Below the pieces are notes generated by a model. The model saw only the letters and a list, made by a program, of their open reading frames with translations. It was not told the origin of the DNA and ran no database searches. The position numbers were made by a program, and so were the translations under genes. Shown piece by piece: positions 33,727-42,356 of a stretch of 64,000 bases of DNA. The stretch comes from Mycobacterium conspicuum (lineage in GTDB: Bacteria > Actinomycetota > Actinomycetes > Mycobacteriales > Mycobacteriaceae): contig NZ_AP022613.1 in assembly GCF_010730195.1 (NCBI RefSeq), forward strand, positions 1,922,001 to 1,986,000, read 5' to 3'. Position 1 is the stretch's first letter, and each line of letters starts with the position of its first letter.

Positions 33727-34707
33727 CTACCCGCTGATAATCGGTTGGGCGCGCCCGTCGGTCCACCAGTCGCTGTTGCCGAGGCTGTAGCGCACCATCC
33801 TCTGGTCATCGTCACGTTGGCACGTCCCGTCGGCGCCGATCGGTACGCCTGGCATCAGTACCGGTCGTTCTCCTTGCGGATCGATACGCCAGGTCCACGA
33901 CTGGTTGAGAAAGTGGTAATTCACGGTTTCGGGAAACCCGTTGGGGCGCACGGTTGCTGTCGCCCGCACATCTGTGGCGGCGTGGAAGGTGCCGGCCTCA
34001 TCGTGCAGCATTGCGAATCCCCATCCGTCAGCACCGTAGGCGAAGCTGGCCTGCACGAGGGTGCCGTCATCGTATTCGTTGGCGACGTGCTGCCAGCAGA
34101 ATTCGCGGCCTTGTCCGTAAGGGCTGGCAATCCAGTTGGCACCCGTTGGGAAGTAATGGATCTCGTGTCCGACGAATCCCTGTACCGGTGCGCCCAGAAA
34201 TGTTCCGCTGGTCCGATACTTGGCGGTCACCGCAAGGCATGCCCCGCCGGCCCAGGTGTTGAACCACTGCACGGCAGGGCCAACGAGCCGGCCGGCCACG
34301 TCGAGCAGCTCGGCGTCCATCCAGTGGCATGCCTCCGCTTGGTGTTCGAAGGTGAACGCTTCGCCGGGACCAGCGCCGATGCTACGGAACAACACCGAGG
34401 AGCGCGCTTGCTGTACCGCCGTGGTGCCCGACCACAGCTGATGCTCGGCATGTTCAACGGATTGGAGTTGACCGCCCGGGGCAGCGACAAATAGATGCCG
34501 CACCGGCGAGGACTCGGCGAACACCGCACGGATCGCTCGGCGCAGGTTTCCGTCGCCATCACGCCAGGATCCAAAGATGAACGAACCGAACTTCTGCAGT
34601 CCGTGGTAGGTGCTGCTGGGCAAGAGCAGCTCGGCATCGAACCCACACTCGCCGATAAGGCATTGCCCGCCGAAATCCCCTGCCGTGGGCAGCGATTGCG
34701 TGTGCAC
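33727..34707 (-). CDS. Uncharacterised AttH/CrtC-like (lipocalin-like) protein, copy 2
   Basis: This encodes 326 residues from GTG 34707, five bases after the P450 stop, so the two are cotranscribed. No signal peptide or transmembrane helix is seen. It is rich in Trp, Tyr and His in beta-strand-like segments, and shares order and spacing of several blocks with the protein at 18582 (see there). The family resemblance to CrtC/AttH hydratase-like proteins is tentative. Its fixed position behind a P450 suggests it acts on, or binds, the same hydrophobic compound. Confidence 0.55.
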   Translation of the reverse strand: MHTQSLPTAGDFGGQCLIGECGFDAELLLPSSTYHGLQKFGSFIFGSWRDGDGNLRRAIRAVFAESSPVRHLFVAAPGGQLQSVEHAEHQLWSGTTAVQQARSSVLFRSIGAGPGEAFTFEHQAEACHWMDAELLDVAGRLVGPAVQWFNTWAGGACLAVTAKYRTSGTFLGAPVQGFVGHEIHYFPTGANWIASPYGQGREFCWQHVANEYDDGTLVQASFAYGADGWGFAMLHDEAGTFHAATDVRATATVRPNGFPETVNYHFLNQSWTWRIDPQGERPVLMPGVPIGADGTCQRDDDQRMVRYSLGNSDWWTDGRAQPIISG

Positions 34708-34712
34708 GATGG

Positions 34713-35909
34713 CTAACTGGTGGCGACCGGGAGACTCTGCCAGCCGCGCACCGTCGACGTCGACCCTAATTGGGCGCGAGACAAGTCAACTTCCCATTCG
34801 GGGAACCGCTTGAGGACCTCCTCTAGGGCGACACGGCCCTCTAGGCGCGCAAGCGCGGCGCCGAGGCAGAAGTGGGTACCGAACCCGAACGTCAGGTGCG
34901 CGGTGTTCGTGCGGTGGATATCGAAGACGTCACCATTGGGGTGGCGGCGGTCATCGCGGTTGGCTGAACCTACCAAGCACAGCAGCGCACTACCGGCTGG
35001 CACGGTCTTACCCTGAAATTGACTGTCACGCACAACATACCGAGCAACGTGTGGACCCGGTGGTTGAAACCGCAGCACCTCCTCGATGGCGTGCGGGATC
35101 AGCGTGGGGTCCTCGACGAGTTCACGACGCTGATCTGGGTTGTCGGCCAAGGTCTTGCCGGTCCAGCCGATCAGCTTGGTGGTCGTCTCGTTGCCGGCGC
35201 CGGCCAAAATGTTGACGTAGGTGAGGATCTCGGCGCGCTCCAGCCGCCGATGTGTGCCGTCCTCATCGGTGAACTCGACGGTGAGCAAGTCGGTCATCAA
35301 GTCATCAGAGGGATTCTGTGCGCGCCAGTCCAGGTAGTCCCCGAAGAAGTCGCCCCGGAGGGTGCCCCCGGCGGCTGCCATCGGTTGGCCCGCCTCAGTG
35401 CGCATGTTGGCGTCGACGTAGTCACGTACCCGCTGTTGCTCGGTTTCGGGGAAGCCGAGCAGCATGCCGATAACTCGCATCGGAAGCTCGGCGCCTAGGT
35501 CACGCACGAAGTCGAAGCCGCCGCTGCCCACGAAGCGGTCGAGCGTGCGTGCGCAGTAGCTGCGTACCTGTGGTTCGATGCCAGCCATCTTCTTGGGCGT
35601 GAAGACGCCGTTCATCAAGCGTCGGTGGATGGTGTGCAGCGGCGGATCTTCGAAGATGAAGACACCCGAGGGCATCGGGAAGTTGGCTTTGATCATCTCG
35701 AGCACGCTGCCCCGTGCCGAGCTGAAGGAGTCTTTGTCGGTCAACCCGTGTTCGACATCCGCAAAACGGCTGACGGCGTAGAAGTCGTGCTTCTCGTTGT
35801 AGTAGAGAGGGGTCTCCTCGCGCAGGCGCCGAAAGACCGGGTAGGGGTCGGCGTTGATTGCGGCGTCGTAGGGGTCGTAGTACACATCGGTCAAGCTTGT
35901 TGAACTCAC
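34713..35909 (-). CDS. Cytochrome P450 (cluster 4)
   Basis: This encodes 398 residues from GTG 35909, with AAAGGAG upstream; the longer frame runs into the divergent promoter. The I-helix is ILAGAGNETTTK, the K-helix is EEVLRFQPP, and the heme loop is FGFGTHFCLG with C348. The opening DVYYDPYDAAINADPYPVFRRL is typical of mycobacterial P450s. It is divergent from the aldehyde dehydrogenase at 36106, with operator site 6 between them. The exact CYP family is not assigned. Confidence 0.9.
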   Translation of the reverse strand: MSSTSLTDVYYDPYDAAINADPYPVFRRLREETPLYYNEKHDFYAVSRFADVEHGLTDKDSFSSARGSVLEMIKANFPMPSGVFIFEDPPLHTIHRRLMNGVFTPKKMAGIEPQVRSYCARTLDRFVGSGGFDFVRDLGAELPMRVIGMLLGFPETEQQRVRDYVDANMRTEAGQPMAAAGGTLRGDFFGDYLDWRAQNPSDDLMTDLLTVEFTDEDGTHRRLERAEILTYVNILAGAGNETTTKLIGWTGKTLADNPDQRRELVEDPTLIPHAIEEVLRFQPPGPHVARYVVRDSQFQGKTVPAGSALLCLVGSANRDDRRHPNGDVFDIHRTNTAHLTFGFGTHFCLGAALARLEGRVALEEVLKRFPEWEVDLSRAQLGSTSTVRGWQSLPVATS

Positions 35910-36053
35910 GCTGCAGCTCCTTTTTCCTTGCCTTAGAACGCCGTTGAACCCGCGCACGAGCGGTGATGTACCACCAACCGCTCGAGGAGATCTGGTCAAA
36001 CGCGGGCGTCGCAACCAATACCGCCTGAATTCGCCAGCATCCCTTCCCTAAAA

Positions 36054-36068
36054 TGTAGAATGTCTGCA
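36054..36068. promoter_or_regulatory. TGCAGA-N3-TCTGCA-type operator, site 6 (divergent)
   Basis: TGTAGA-ATG-TCTGCA lies 38 bases before the ALDH start at 36106 and 145 bases from the divergent P450 start. It is identical to site 1 over the 19 bases from TGTAGA to the following ATAC. It is the only palindrome of this type before the long plus-strand operon that ends in mceF. Confidence 0.66.
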
Positions 36069-36105
36069 ATACTCTAGCCTGCTCAGGGTTGAGGGAGGCA
36101 AGTAC

Positions 36106-37560
36106 GTGCGCAGCTACGACCGACTGTTCATCGGGGGGGACTGGGTGCCTTCGGCCGGCACGACCACCCTCGACGTGGTCTCGCCGCACACAGAGCAGCT
36201 TGTGGCCCACGCTCCTGAGTCGACCGCATCCGACGTGAACCGTGCCGTGGCTGCCGCCCGGGCGGCGTTCGACGAAGGCGAATGGCCCCGGCTGACGCCC
36301 GCCCGCCGCGTCGAATACCTCGCCGCACTCGCCCGGGCCTACGAACCCCACGTCGCCGAGATGGCGACGTTGATGACCGAGGAAATGGGGTCACCGATCC
36401 AATTCAGCCAGGCCGGTCAGGCCTATGCCGCCGTCATGCTGATCAACTCCTATGTCGATCTGGCGCAACGCCATCCGTGGGAAGAGACGCGCAGCGGACT
36501 GATGGGTGACACTCTGGTGCGACGCGAGCCTGTCGGCGTCGTGGCGGCGATCGTGCCGTGGAACATCCCGCAGCTGGCGGCATTGGCGAAAACGGTGCCT
36601 GCGTTGTTGGCCGGCTGCACCGTTGTGCTCAAGCCGGCACCCGAGACGCCTATCGACGCGTTGCTTCTCGCGGAGATCATCGGCGAAATCGGGCTACCCA
36701 AAGGCGTAGTTAACATCGTCCCAGGTGGGCGCGACCTCGGTGAACATCTCGTAGGGCATCCTGACGTCGATAAAGTGTCCTTCACGGGTTCCACCGAGGC
36801 TGGCCGACGTGTTGCCGCGCTTTGTGGACAGGGGCTCAAGCGGGTCAACCTCGAACTGGGCGGTAAGTCGGCCGCGATTGTGCTCGATGACGCCGACCTT
36901 TCGGCCACTATCGACGGCCTCAAGCTCGTATCGTTTATGAACAGCGGCCAGACGTGTGTGGCCCAAACCCGCATCCTCGCTTCGCGATCCAACTACGACA
37001 CAGTCGTGGATGCACTCGCCGAACTAGTCGCCTCTTTGAAAGTAGGTGATCCCAGCGACCCGCAAACTGAGATCGGGCCTCTGGTAGCGAGGCGGCAGCA
37101 GGAACGCGTCGAAAAGTACATAGCCATGGGCCAGGAGGACGGCGCGCGGCTGGTCGTTGGCGGCGCCGGAATGCCCAAAGGCCTCGACCGCGGATGGTAT
37201 GTGCAACCAACCGTGTTCGCCGAGGTCGACAACCGAATGTCAATCGCCCAGGACGAGATTTTCGGACCCGTGTTGGTGGTGATCGCGTTCGATGACGTCG
37301 ATGACGCGGTGCGCATTGCCAACGAGTCACGCTACGGGCTCGCGGGTTCTGTGTGGACGAGCGATGTCGAGCAGGGCATGGACATCGCCCGCCGGCTGCG
37401 CACCGGCTCTCTGGGCATCAACCAATATTTGCTTGACTTCGTCGCGCCGGGTGGCGGCTTCAAGGACAGCGGCATCGGTCGTGAAGGTGGTAGTGAGGGA
37501 ATCGACGCCTACGTTGAGCTGAAATCGATTCTACCAAAACTTGTCTGGGCTTCAGCATGA
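36106..37560 (+). CDS. Aldehyde dehydrogenase (cluster copy 2)
   Basis: This encodes 484 residues from GTG 36106, with GGGAGG upstream. The catalytic residues are E250 in LELGGKS and C284 in SGQTCVAQT. The co-substrate site segment PWNIPQLA is standard for NAD(P)-dependent ALDHs. It opens the plus-strand operon that continues through 37557, 38290, 39398, 40080 and 41408 towards mceA-F. It probably oxidises an aldehyde derived from a P450/ADH product. Confidence 0.9.
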   Translation: MRSYDRLFIGGDWVPSAGTTTLDVVSPHTEQLVAHAPESTASDVNRAVAAARAAFDEGEWPRLTPARRVEYLAALARAYEPHVAEMATLMTEEMGSPIQFSQAGQAYAAVMLINSYVDLAQRHPWEETRSGLMGDTLVRREPVGVVAAIVPWNIPQLAALAKTVPALLAGCTVVLKPAPETPIDALLLAEIIGEIGLPKGVVNIVPGGRDLGEHLVGHPDVDKVSFTGSTEAGRRVAALCGQGLKRVNLELGGKSAAIVLDDADLSATIDGLKLVSFMNSGQTCVAQTRILASRSNYDTVVDALAELVASLKVGDPSDPQTEIGPLVARRQQERVEKYIAMGQEDGARLVVGGAGMPKGLDRGWYVQPTVFAEVDNRMSIAQDEIFGPVLVVIAFDDVDDAVRIANESRYGLAGSVWTSDVEQGMDIARRLRTGSLGINQYLLDFVAPGGGFKDSGIGREGGSEGIDAYVELKSILPKLVWASA

Positions 37561-38279
37561 CACGATCAGGGCAGGATTCAGTGCTGTTTGTGCACGAGAT
37601 CCATTCTGTCCACGGCGACACCGGTGAAGCCTTCGAAAGGTTGCTGTGTGACCGCTGGTATCCAGCGGTGGCCCGCGAAGACGGTGCCCGCCTGGTGTGG
37701 TGCGTGCGGTCGATGCCGGGCGCGATCGGCTATCCGGAGCTGATCACGCTCACCGCAGTCGCCGGTGCAACCGCACTCGAAGGGCTCATGACGCGGGTGC
37801 GGAGCGGGGACCTACACGACGACTACGCAGCGCTCGACGACATCCGGGTGAAGGTGACAACCCGATTAATGAAGCCACTGAACTTTAGCCCGCTAGCTAT
37901 CGATCTTGCCGCGATGCCCACCACGCCAGTGGATCGAGGGCGCAGTGAGATGTATATCCACGACACCGTGCCGCCGTGCCCGGGCATGCAGCGTCGCTAC
38001 GAGACCGCCATGGGTGACTTCTACATGAAGACCATCGAAGTCGAGGGCATGGTCATCCGAAACTGGGCCGGCTTGGAAACCATCGCCGGCGGCGGCACCG
38101 TCCCGGAAAACCTGATGATCACCCACATCGGCACCGCCAAGGCCGGCGCGGACCTGTTGATGATGGACATCCCACGCAGCGCATTCGAACCAGGCCAGTG
38201 GATGTATGAGGCCCTTCAACTACGCGACACCTGGACCTCGCGTCTGGTGCGGACCGTGCCGTGGTCCCCGATCGACTGA
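37557..38279 (+). CDS. Uncharacterised protein, paralogue of 39398 (NIPSNAP-like guess)
   Basis: This encodes 240 residues from ATG 37557, overlapping the ALDH stop. It begins LFVHEIHSVHG...WYPAVAREDGARLVW, which aligns with LFVHDVHVVAG...YLPAVADEDTRLLW in the protein at 39398. Both continue with ITLTA/ITALR and end in a TxPWSP/TTWSP block. The repeated half-domain pattern suggests a dimeric alpha-beta barrel such as NIPSNAP, without proof. No catalytic motif is recognisable. The two copies bracket a DapB-like gene in one operon. Confidence 0.6.
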   Translation: MTRSGQDSVLFVHEIHSVHGDTGEAFERLLCDRWYPAVAREDGARLVWCVRSMPGAIGYPELITLTAVAGATALEGLMTRVRSGDLHDDYAALDDIRVKVTTRLMKPLNFSPLAIDLAAMPTTPVDRGRSEMYIHDTVPPCPGMQRRYETAMGDFYMKTIEVEGMVIRNWAGLETIAGGGTVPENLMITHIGTAKAGADLLMMDIPRSAFEPGQWMYEALQLRDTWTSRLVRTVPWSPID

Positions 38280-38289
38280 AGGCGGCGCC

Positions 38290-39372
38290 ATGACCTACCG
38301 AATCATCCAATGGGGCACCGGCAATGTAGGTATGCACGCGCTGCGCACGATCGTCGAGCGGCCCGACTTTGAGCTGGCCGGTGTGCGGGTCTACAACCCC
38401 GACAAGGTCGGCGTCGACGCGGGCACGCTGCTCGGGCATCAGCCGATCGGTGTATACGCCACCGATGACGTCGAGGTGATCGTGGGCACTGAGGCTGACT
38501 GCGTCTGCTATTCGCCGCTCGGCGGGACACTCGAGGGTGGCCATAAGGCGTTGGACGACATTTGTCGCCTCCTGGCATCCGGTAAGAATGTCGTCTCTAG
38601 CGCCGTCGAAGATCTGGCCTACATCTCGCCGGACCTAGCACTACCGGGTGCTGGCCCCGACGCCTACGAACGCATGACCGAAGCGTGCGAAGCCGGGCGG
38701 ACGTCGTTCTTCCATGTCGGCATCAATCCGGGCTTTGCGATGGATCTATGGCCAATGCAGCTGACCCGGCTCTGTCGGCGCATCGACACGTTGCGGGTCA
38801 CTGAGGTCGTCGACATGAGCCGCTACACATCAATTCACATGGTGCGCGATGCGCTGGGCTTCGGCCTGCCTCCCGATGCACCCTCGGTGGTCGACGCTCA
38901 CCTCAGCAAGGTCTACCAGTCGCCGTTTTACCTTTCGATGCGAATGCTTGCAGACTCGCTAAGCGTGCAGCTCGAGGAGGTGCGCTACCACCGCGAGGCA
39001 GCGGTTACCGACCGCGATATCTCGATCGCGGCGGGCAGTATCGGCGCGGGAACAGTCGCGGCGATGAAACTGCACTTCGACGGAATCCTGCACGGACGGG
39101 TCGTGATTGCGTTCGAGCTGATCTGGCGGGTCACCGACACGGTGGCTCCACAGTGGCTCGCCGGTGACAGTCGCTGGGTTGTCCACATCGACGGTGACCC
39201 GACGCTGGATTCGGAAATCGTCTTGGCCACAAGCGAAGACGCAGGCCGCGCTGTTTCGCTGGCCGTTGCCACGCTGCTGTTGAATTCCGTTCCCACGGTG
39301 TGCAAGGCCGAACCCGGGCTCATCAACAATTTGACACTGGCGCCTCACGCCGGCGGCTATTTCCCAGCTTGA
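38290..39372 (+). CDS. DapB-like NAD(P)-binding oxidoreductase, paralogue 4
   Basis: This encodes 360 residues from ATG 38290, ten bases after the previous stop. The Rossmann motif is IIQWGTGNVG, followed by DKVGVDAGTLLG, LLASGKNVVSS and GINPGFAMDLWP. It is closest to paralogue 3 at 19873 among the four. Unlike copies 2 and 3 it has no adjacent substrate-binding-like gene. It lies instead between the two paralogous proteins at 37557 and 39398. Confidence 0.73.
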   Translation: MTYRIIQWGTGNVGMHALRTIVERPDFELAGVRVYNPDKVGVDAGTLLGHQPIGVYATDDVEVIVGTEADCVCYSPLGGTLEGGHKALDDICRLLASGKNVVSSAVEDLAYISPDLALPGAGPDAYERMTEACEAGRTSFFHVGINPGFAMDLWPMQLTRLCRRIDTLRVTEVVDMSRYTSIHMVRDALGFGLPPDAPSVVDAHLSKVYQSPFYLSMRMLADSLSVQLEEVRYHREAAVTDRDISIAAGSIGAGTVAAMKLHFDGILHGRVVIAFELIWRVTDTVAPQWLAGDSRWVVHIDGDPTLDSEIVLATSEDAGRAVSLAVATLLLNSVPTVCKAEPGLINNLTLAPHAGGYFPA

Positions 39373-39397
39373 CAGACACGCCGACGGAGGTGGCTTG

Positions 39398-40066
39398 ATG
39401 CTGTTCGTGCACGACGTGCATGTCGTGGCCGGCAAGCACGAGTTCGAATACGAAGACGCCGTCCGCGACGAATACCTACCTGCGGTGGCCGACGAGGACA
39501 CCCGCCTGCTGTGGTACCTCTACGCCACTCACGGGTCCGGAAACGCCTACAACATCGTCACGATCACCGCGCTGCGTGACGCGACAGCTTGGGACCGGCT
39601 GGTCGAACGGCTGCGCTACGGAGACCTGAGCGAGTGGTCTACCCGGATGGCGAAACTGCGATACGGCTTGTACAGCTCACTGCTGGTGTCGACCGAATGG
39701 TCACCCCTGGCGACCCTCGAGTTGGCCACCATCCCGGCAACACCGGCCGACCATCCGGTAGCCCTGTATCGCGAGCACAGCCTCTCCGGGCCGGGCCTCG
39801 CCTCGACGCTGGCTGCAGCGGCGTCCCAGTCCGGCAGCGGTGACGACGTTCTGACTGTGATCGCGGGTTTTCGGCCAGCCCTTGGTAATGACAGCCAGGC
39901 GCAGGTTCTCTATCGAATCACCGCCGATAACGACCGGTGGGTGAACGCCTTTGGAACCGACATTGGCTGGCGGGATTGGTCAGGCTCGCTCACGCCGACC
40001 CTGCCCGCCGGCGTCACTGGTTCTGGCCGCACGCTGCGGACCACGACTTGGTCACCACTGCAATGA
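39398..40066 (+). CDS. Uncharacterised protein, paralogue of 37557
   Basis: This encodes 222 residues from ATG 39398, with GGAGG seven bases upstream. The N-terminal third is clearly related to the protein at 37557; the C-terminal two thirds diverge. No motif for a known enzyme is visible and there is no signal peptide. The 13-base gap to the ligase gene at 40080 indicates the same transcript. It may form a hetero-oligomer with its paralogue. Confidence 0.58.
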   Translation: MLFVHDVHVVAGKHEFEYEDAVRDEYLPAVADEDTRLLWYLYATHGSGNAYNIVTITALRDATAWDRLVERLRYGDLSEWSTRMAKLRYGLYSSLLVSTEWSPLATLELATIPATPADHPVALYREHSLSGPGLASTLAAAASQSGSGDDVLTVIAGFRPALGNDSQAQVLYRITADNDRWVNAFGTDIGWRDWSGSLTPTLPAGVTGSGRTLRTTTWSPLQ

Positions 40067-40079
40067 GGAGCGCACCAAT

Positions 40080-41411
40080 ATGACGACGGCTTGTGAACAA
40101 CTTCTGAAGTACGCCGAGGACCCACAGTACTATCGGGTGCCGCGCAGCGACCTCGAGCCGTTGTGGATCGCGGCCGCCAACGAGCGTTTGGCGGAGCAGC
40201 GTGAACGAATTCCGGTGCTGGCGCGCCTATCTGATGACCTTGCGATCAAAGAGATCCAGTCACTATCCGATCTGATTCCTCTGCTGTTCGCCCACTCCAA
40301 CTACAAGTCGTACCCCGAAGCCTTCATCGACAAAGGCCGCTGGAACCTGATGAATCAGTGGCTCGACACAGTGTCGTCGCAACGCGTCGAGGGTGTCGAT
40401 ATCGATGGAGTCAACGACCAGGACGACTGGATCGAACGCCTACATGCCAAGGAACATTGGGTCTACGTCACCAGCGGCACGACCGGCAAGAACTCTTTCC
40501 TGCCCGCCACCCGGGGCGACCGGGACTTCTCTTTGCGCATGCTCGATACCTCGATGGACTGGACCTACGGCGTCGGACGTCAGGACCGCGCAATCTTCGT
40601 GCTGGGCCCCAAATACGGACCGCACCGCGCCGCCAGTCATTTCCGCCGCATCGCCGAGATCTATGGACGGCCAGATGCCACCTTTTTCTTGACCGAAGAC
40701 AAGATGAGGTTGTCCGAGGTCAGCCGAATGGCGGTGCTGCGCCGCAAAATAGCCGCCGGCACCGCTATGCCAAGCGAGATCGCTGCGCTCGAGCGCGACA
40801 CCGCGGTGCACCAGGAGCAGATGGCCGCACGCCTGGATGAGTTGATCGACAAACTCATCGAGTACCGGCGCGAGCCGATGGTGATCGGGGGGTTCTGGGC
40901 GCAGTACTGGACCATCGTCGAACGTGCCCGGGCGCGCGGTATACCGCCGGGCGAGTTTCACTCCGACACCCGTATCACCGGCGGCGGCGGAAACAAAGGC
41001 GCTGCAATGCCGCCAGATTTCAAGGAACAGATCCTCGAGTTCTTCGGCATCGATCCAGCCAATGTGCAAAGCGGATACGGGATGTCGGAACTGTCGACGG
41101 CTCTGCCTGGCATCGACGGGCGGTATCGGCCGATGCCCTGGGTGATCCCGCTGATCCTCGACGACAGTGGCGAGCAGCTCCTTGAACCGCGCGAGGACCG
41201 TGCCGAAGGGCGATTCGCGTTCTTCGATGTCGCGTTGGAAGGCCGGTGGGGCGGGGTGATCACTGGAGATCGGGTCACCGCCGATTACTCCACCCCCAAT
41301 ATCAGCGTGGTGGCCGACAGCATCGTGCGCTACAGCACCGTTCACGGCGGCGACGACAAACTGACCTGCGCCGGCACCATCGACGCCTACGTCCGCGGCG
41401 TCATCGAATGA
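40080..41411 (+). CDS. LuxE/PaaK-like acyl-adenylating ligase
   Basis: This encodes 443 residues from ATG 40080, with GAGGAG upstream. The adenylate-forming (ANL) signature TSGTTGKNS is at residues 131-139. A GYGMSELS motif in the middle corresponds to the acyl-binding A5 region, and GVITGDRVT to the D-containing A7 region. The length and layout resemble LuxE acyl-protein synthetase or phenylacetate-CoA ligase-type enzymes rather than full-length FadD (over 500 residues). It would activate a carboxylic acid as acyl-AMP and pass it to CoA or to LuxC, whose gene lies in the same regulon. The acid is unknown. Confidence 0.7.
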   Translation: MTTACEQLLKYAEDPQYYRVPRSDLEPLWIAAANERLAEQRERIPVLARLSDDLAIKEIQSLSDLIPLLFAHSNYKSYPEAFIDKGRWNLMNQWLDTVSSQRVEGVDIDGVNDQDDWIERLHAKEHWVYVTSGTTGKNSFLPATRGDRDFSLRMLDTSMDWTYGVGRQDRAIFVLGPKYGPHRAASHFRRIAEIYGRPDATFFLTEDKMRLSEVSRMAVLRRKIAAGTAMPSEIAALERDTAVHQEQMAARLDELIDKLIEYRREPMVIGGFWAQYWTIVERARARGIPPGEFHSDTRITGGGGNKGAAMPPDFKEQILEFFGIDPANVQSGYGMSELSTALPGIDGRYRPMPWVIPLILDDSGEQLLEPREDRAEGRFAFFDVALEGRWGGVITGDRVTADYSTPNISVVADSIVRYSTVHGGDDKLTCAGTIDAYVRGVIE

Positions 41412-42190
41412 CCGGCACCATCCTCAAGGACAAGTCGGTGGTGATCACCGGCGCGGGCTCTGGCGTCGGTCGGGCCTCCGCCTTGCTCTTCGCTCGTGAA
41501 GGCGCCCAAGTGGTGTGCGCCGACCTGCGCCAGCTCTGGGCCGAGGAAACCGTGCGACAAATCGACGACGAAGGCGGCACCGCGATTGCGGTCGGCTGCG
41601 ATGTCGCCGCGGCATCCGCCGTAGCAGACGCGGTGGCAACCGCGGTCAACCAGTTCGGCCGCCTCGATGTGATGTACAACAACGCTGGCATCGCCTCCCC
41701 GCGCATCGGAATCATGTTGGAAGAGCACACCGATGAGGATTTCGACCGGCTGGTCGCGGTCAACGGCAAAGGCGTGTTCCACGGCTGCCGGGAGGCGGTC
41801 CTGCAGTTCAAACGCCAAGGCGGGGGAGGCGTGATCGTCAACACCGCCTCAGTCGCCGGCATGGTCGGCTGGGGCAGCGCTGTGTACGGCGCCACCAAGG
41901 CGATGGTGATCCAGCTCACCCGGGCACTGGCGGCCGAGGCAGCCGCACACCGCATCAGGGTCAATTGCATCTGCCCCGGGGCCATGGTGACCAACTTCGG
42001 GCGACCCGAAGCCGAGGCGTTCCAGGAGATCGCCCCCGAGTTGCTGGAGGGCGCCAAATCCGTGCATCCCCTTGGCCTGCTGGTCACCCCCGAGGATTGC
42101 GCGGCCGCGGCCCTGTACCTGGCGTCGGACGCCTCCCGCAACGTGACCGGCCTCGCGCTGCCCATCGACGGCGGATACCTGAGCAAGTAG
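41408..42190 (+). CDS. SDR family oxidoreductase
   Basis: This encodes 260 residues from ATG 41408, overlapping the ligase stop. The SDR features are TGAGSGVG, NNAG, serine in NTASVAG, VYGATKAM and the closing LPIDGGYLSK. It is a classical SDR, probably NAD-dependent. It is the last metabolic gene before mceA, with 166 bases between them. Confidence 0.86.
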   Translation: MTGTILKDKSVVITGAGSGVGRASALLFAREGAQVVCADLRQLWAEETVRQIDDEGGTAIAVGCDVAAASAVADAVATAVNQFGRLDVMYNNAGIASPRIGIMLEEHTDEDFDRLVAVNGKGVFHGCREAVLQFKRQGGGGVIVNTASVAGMVGWGSAVYGATKAMVIQLTRALAAEAAAHRIRVNCICPGAMVTNFGRPEAEAFQEIAPELLEGAKSVHPLGLLVTPEDCAAAALYLASDASRNVTGLALPIDGGYLSK

Positions 42191-42334
42191 GGGAGGGGGC
42201 AGCAAACCATGCAGGGCAGCTCGTTTCGCGCCGCGGCAAGTCCGGGGGCAACACCGGGTCAACCCCGTTGTGGGGGATGCGGCCCGACGCGGGCTCGGCT
42301 GCCTTATCCGGCCAGGCGACACAACACATCGGGA

Positions 42335-42351
42335 CCGGGCCGCGGGCCCGG
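42335..42351 (+). promoter_or_regulatory. GC-rich hairpin before mceA
   Basis: CCGGGCC-GCG-GGCCCGG forms a perfect 7-bp stem with a 3-base loop just upstream of the likely mceA start. There is no T run after it, so a classic terminator is doubtful. It may attenuate translation of mceA or partly terminate the upstream transcript. Confidence 0.4.
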
Positions 42352-42356
42352 GGTGA

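Noticed and set aside
42335..42351. Rho-independent terminator before mceA
   Set aside because: The stem is perfect but no T run follows, so it is listed only as a hairpin.
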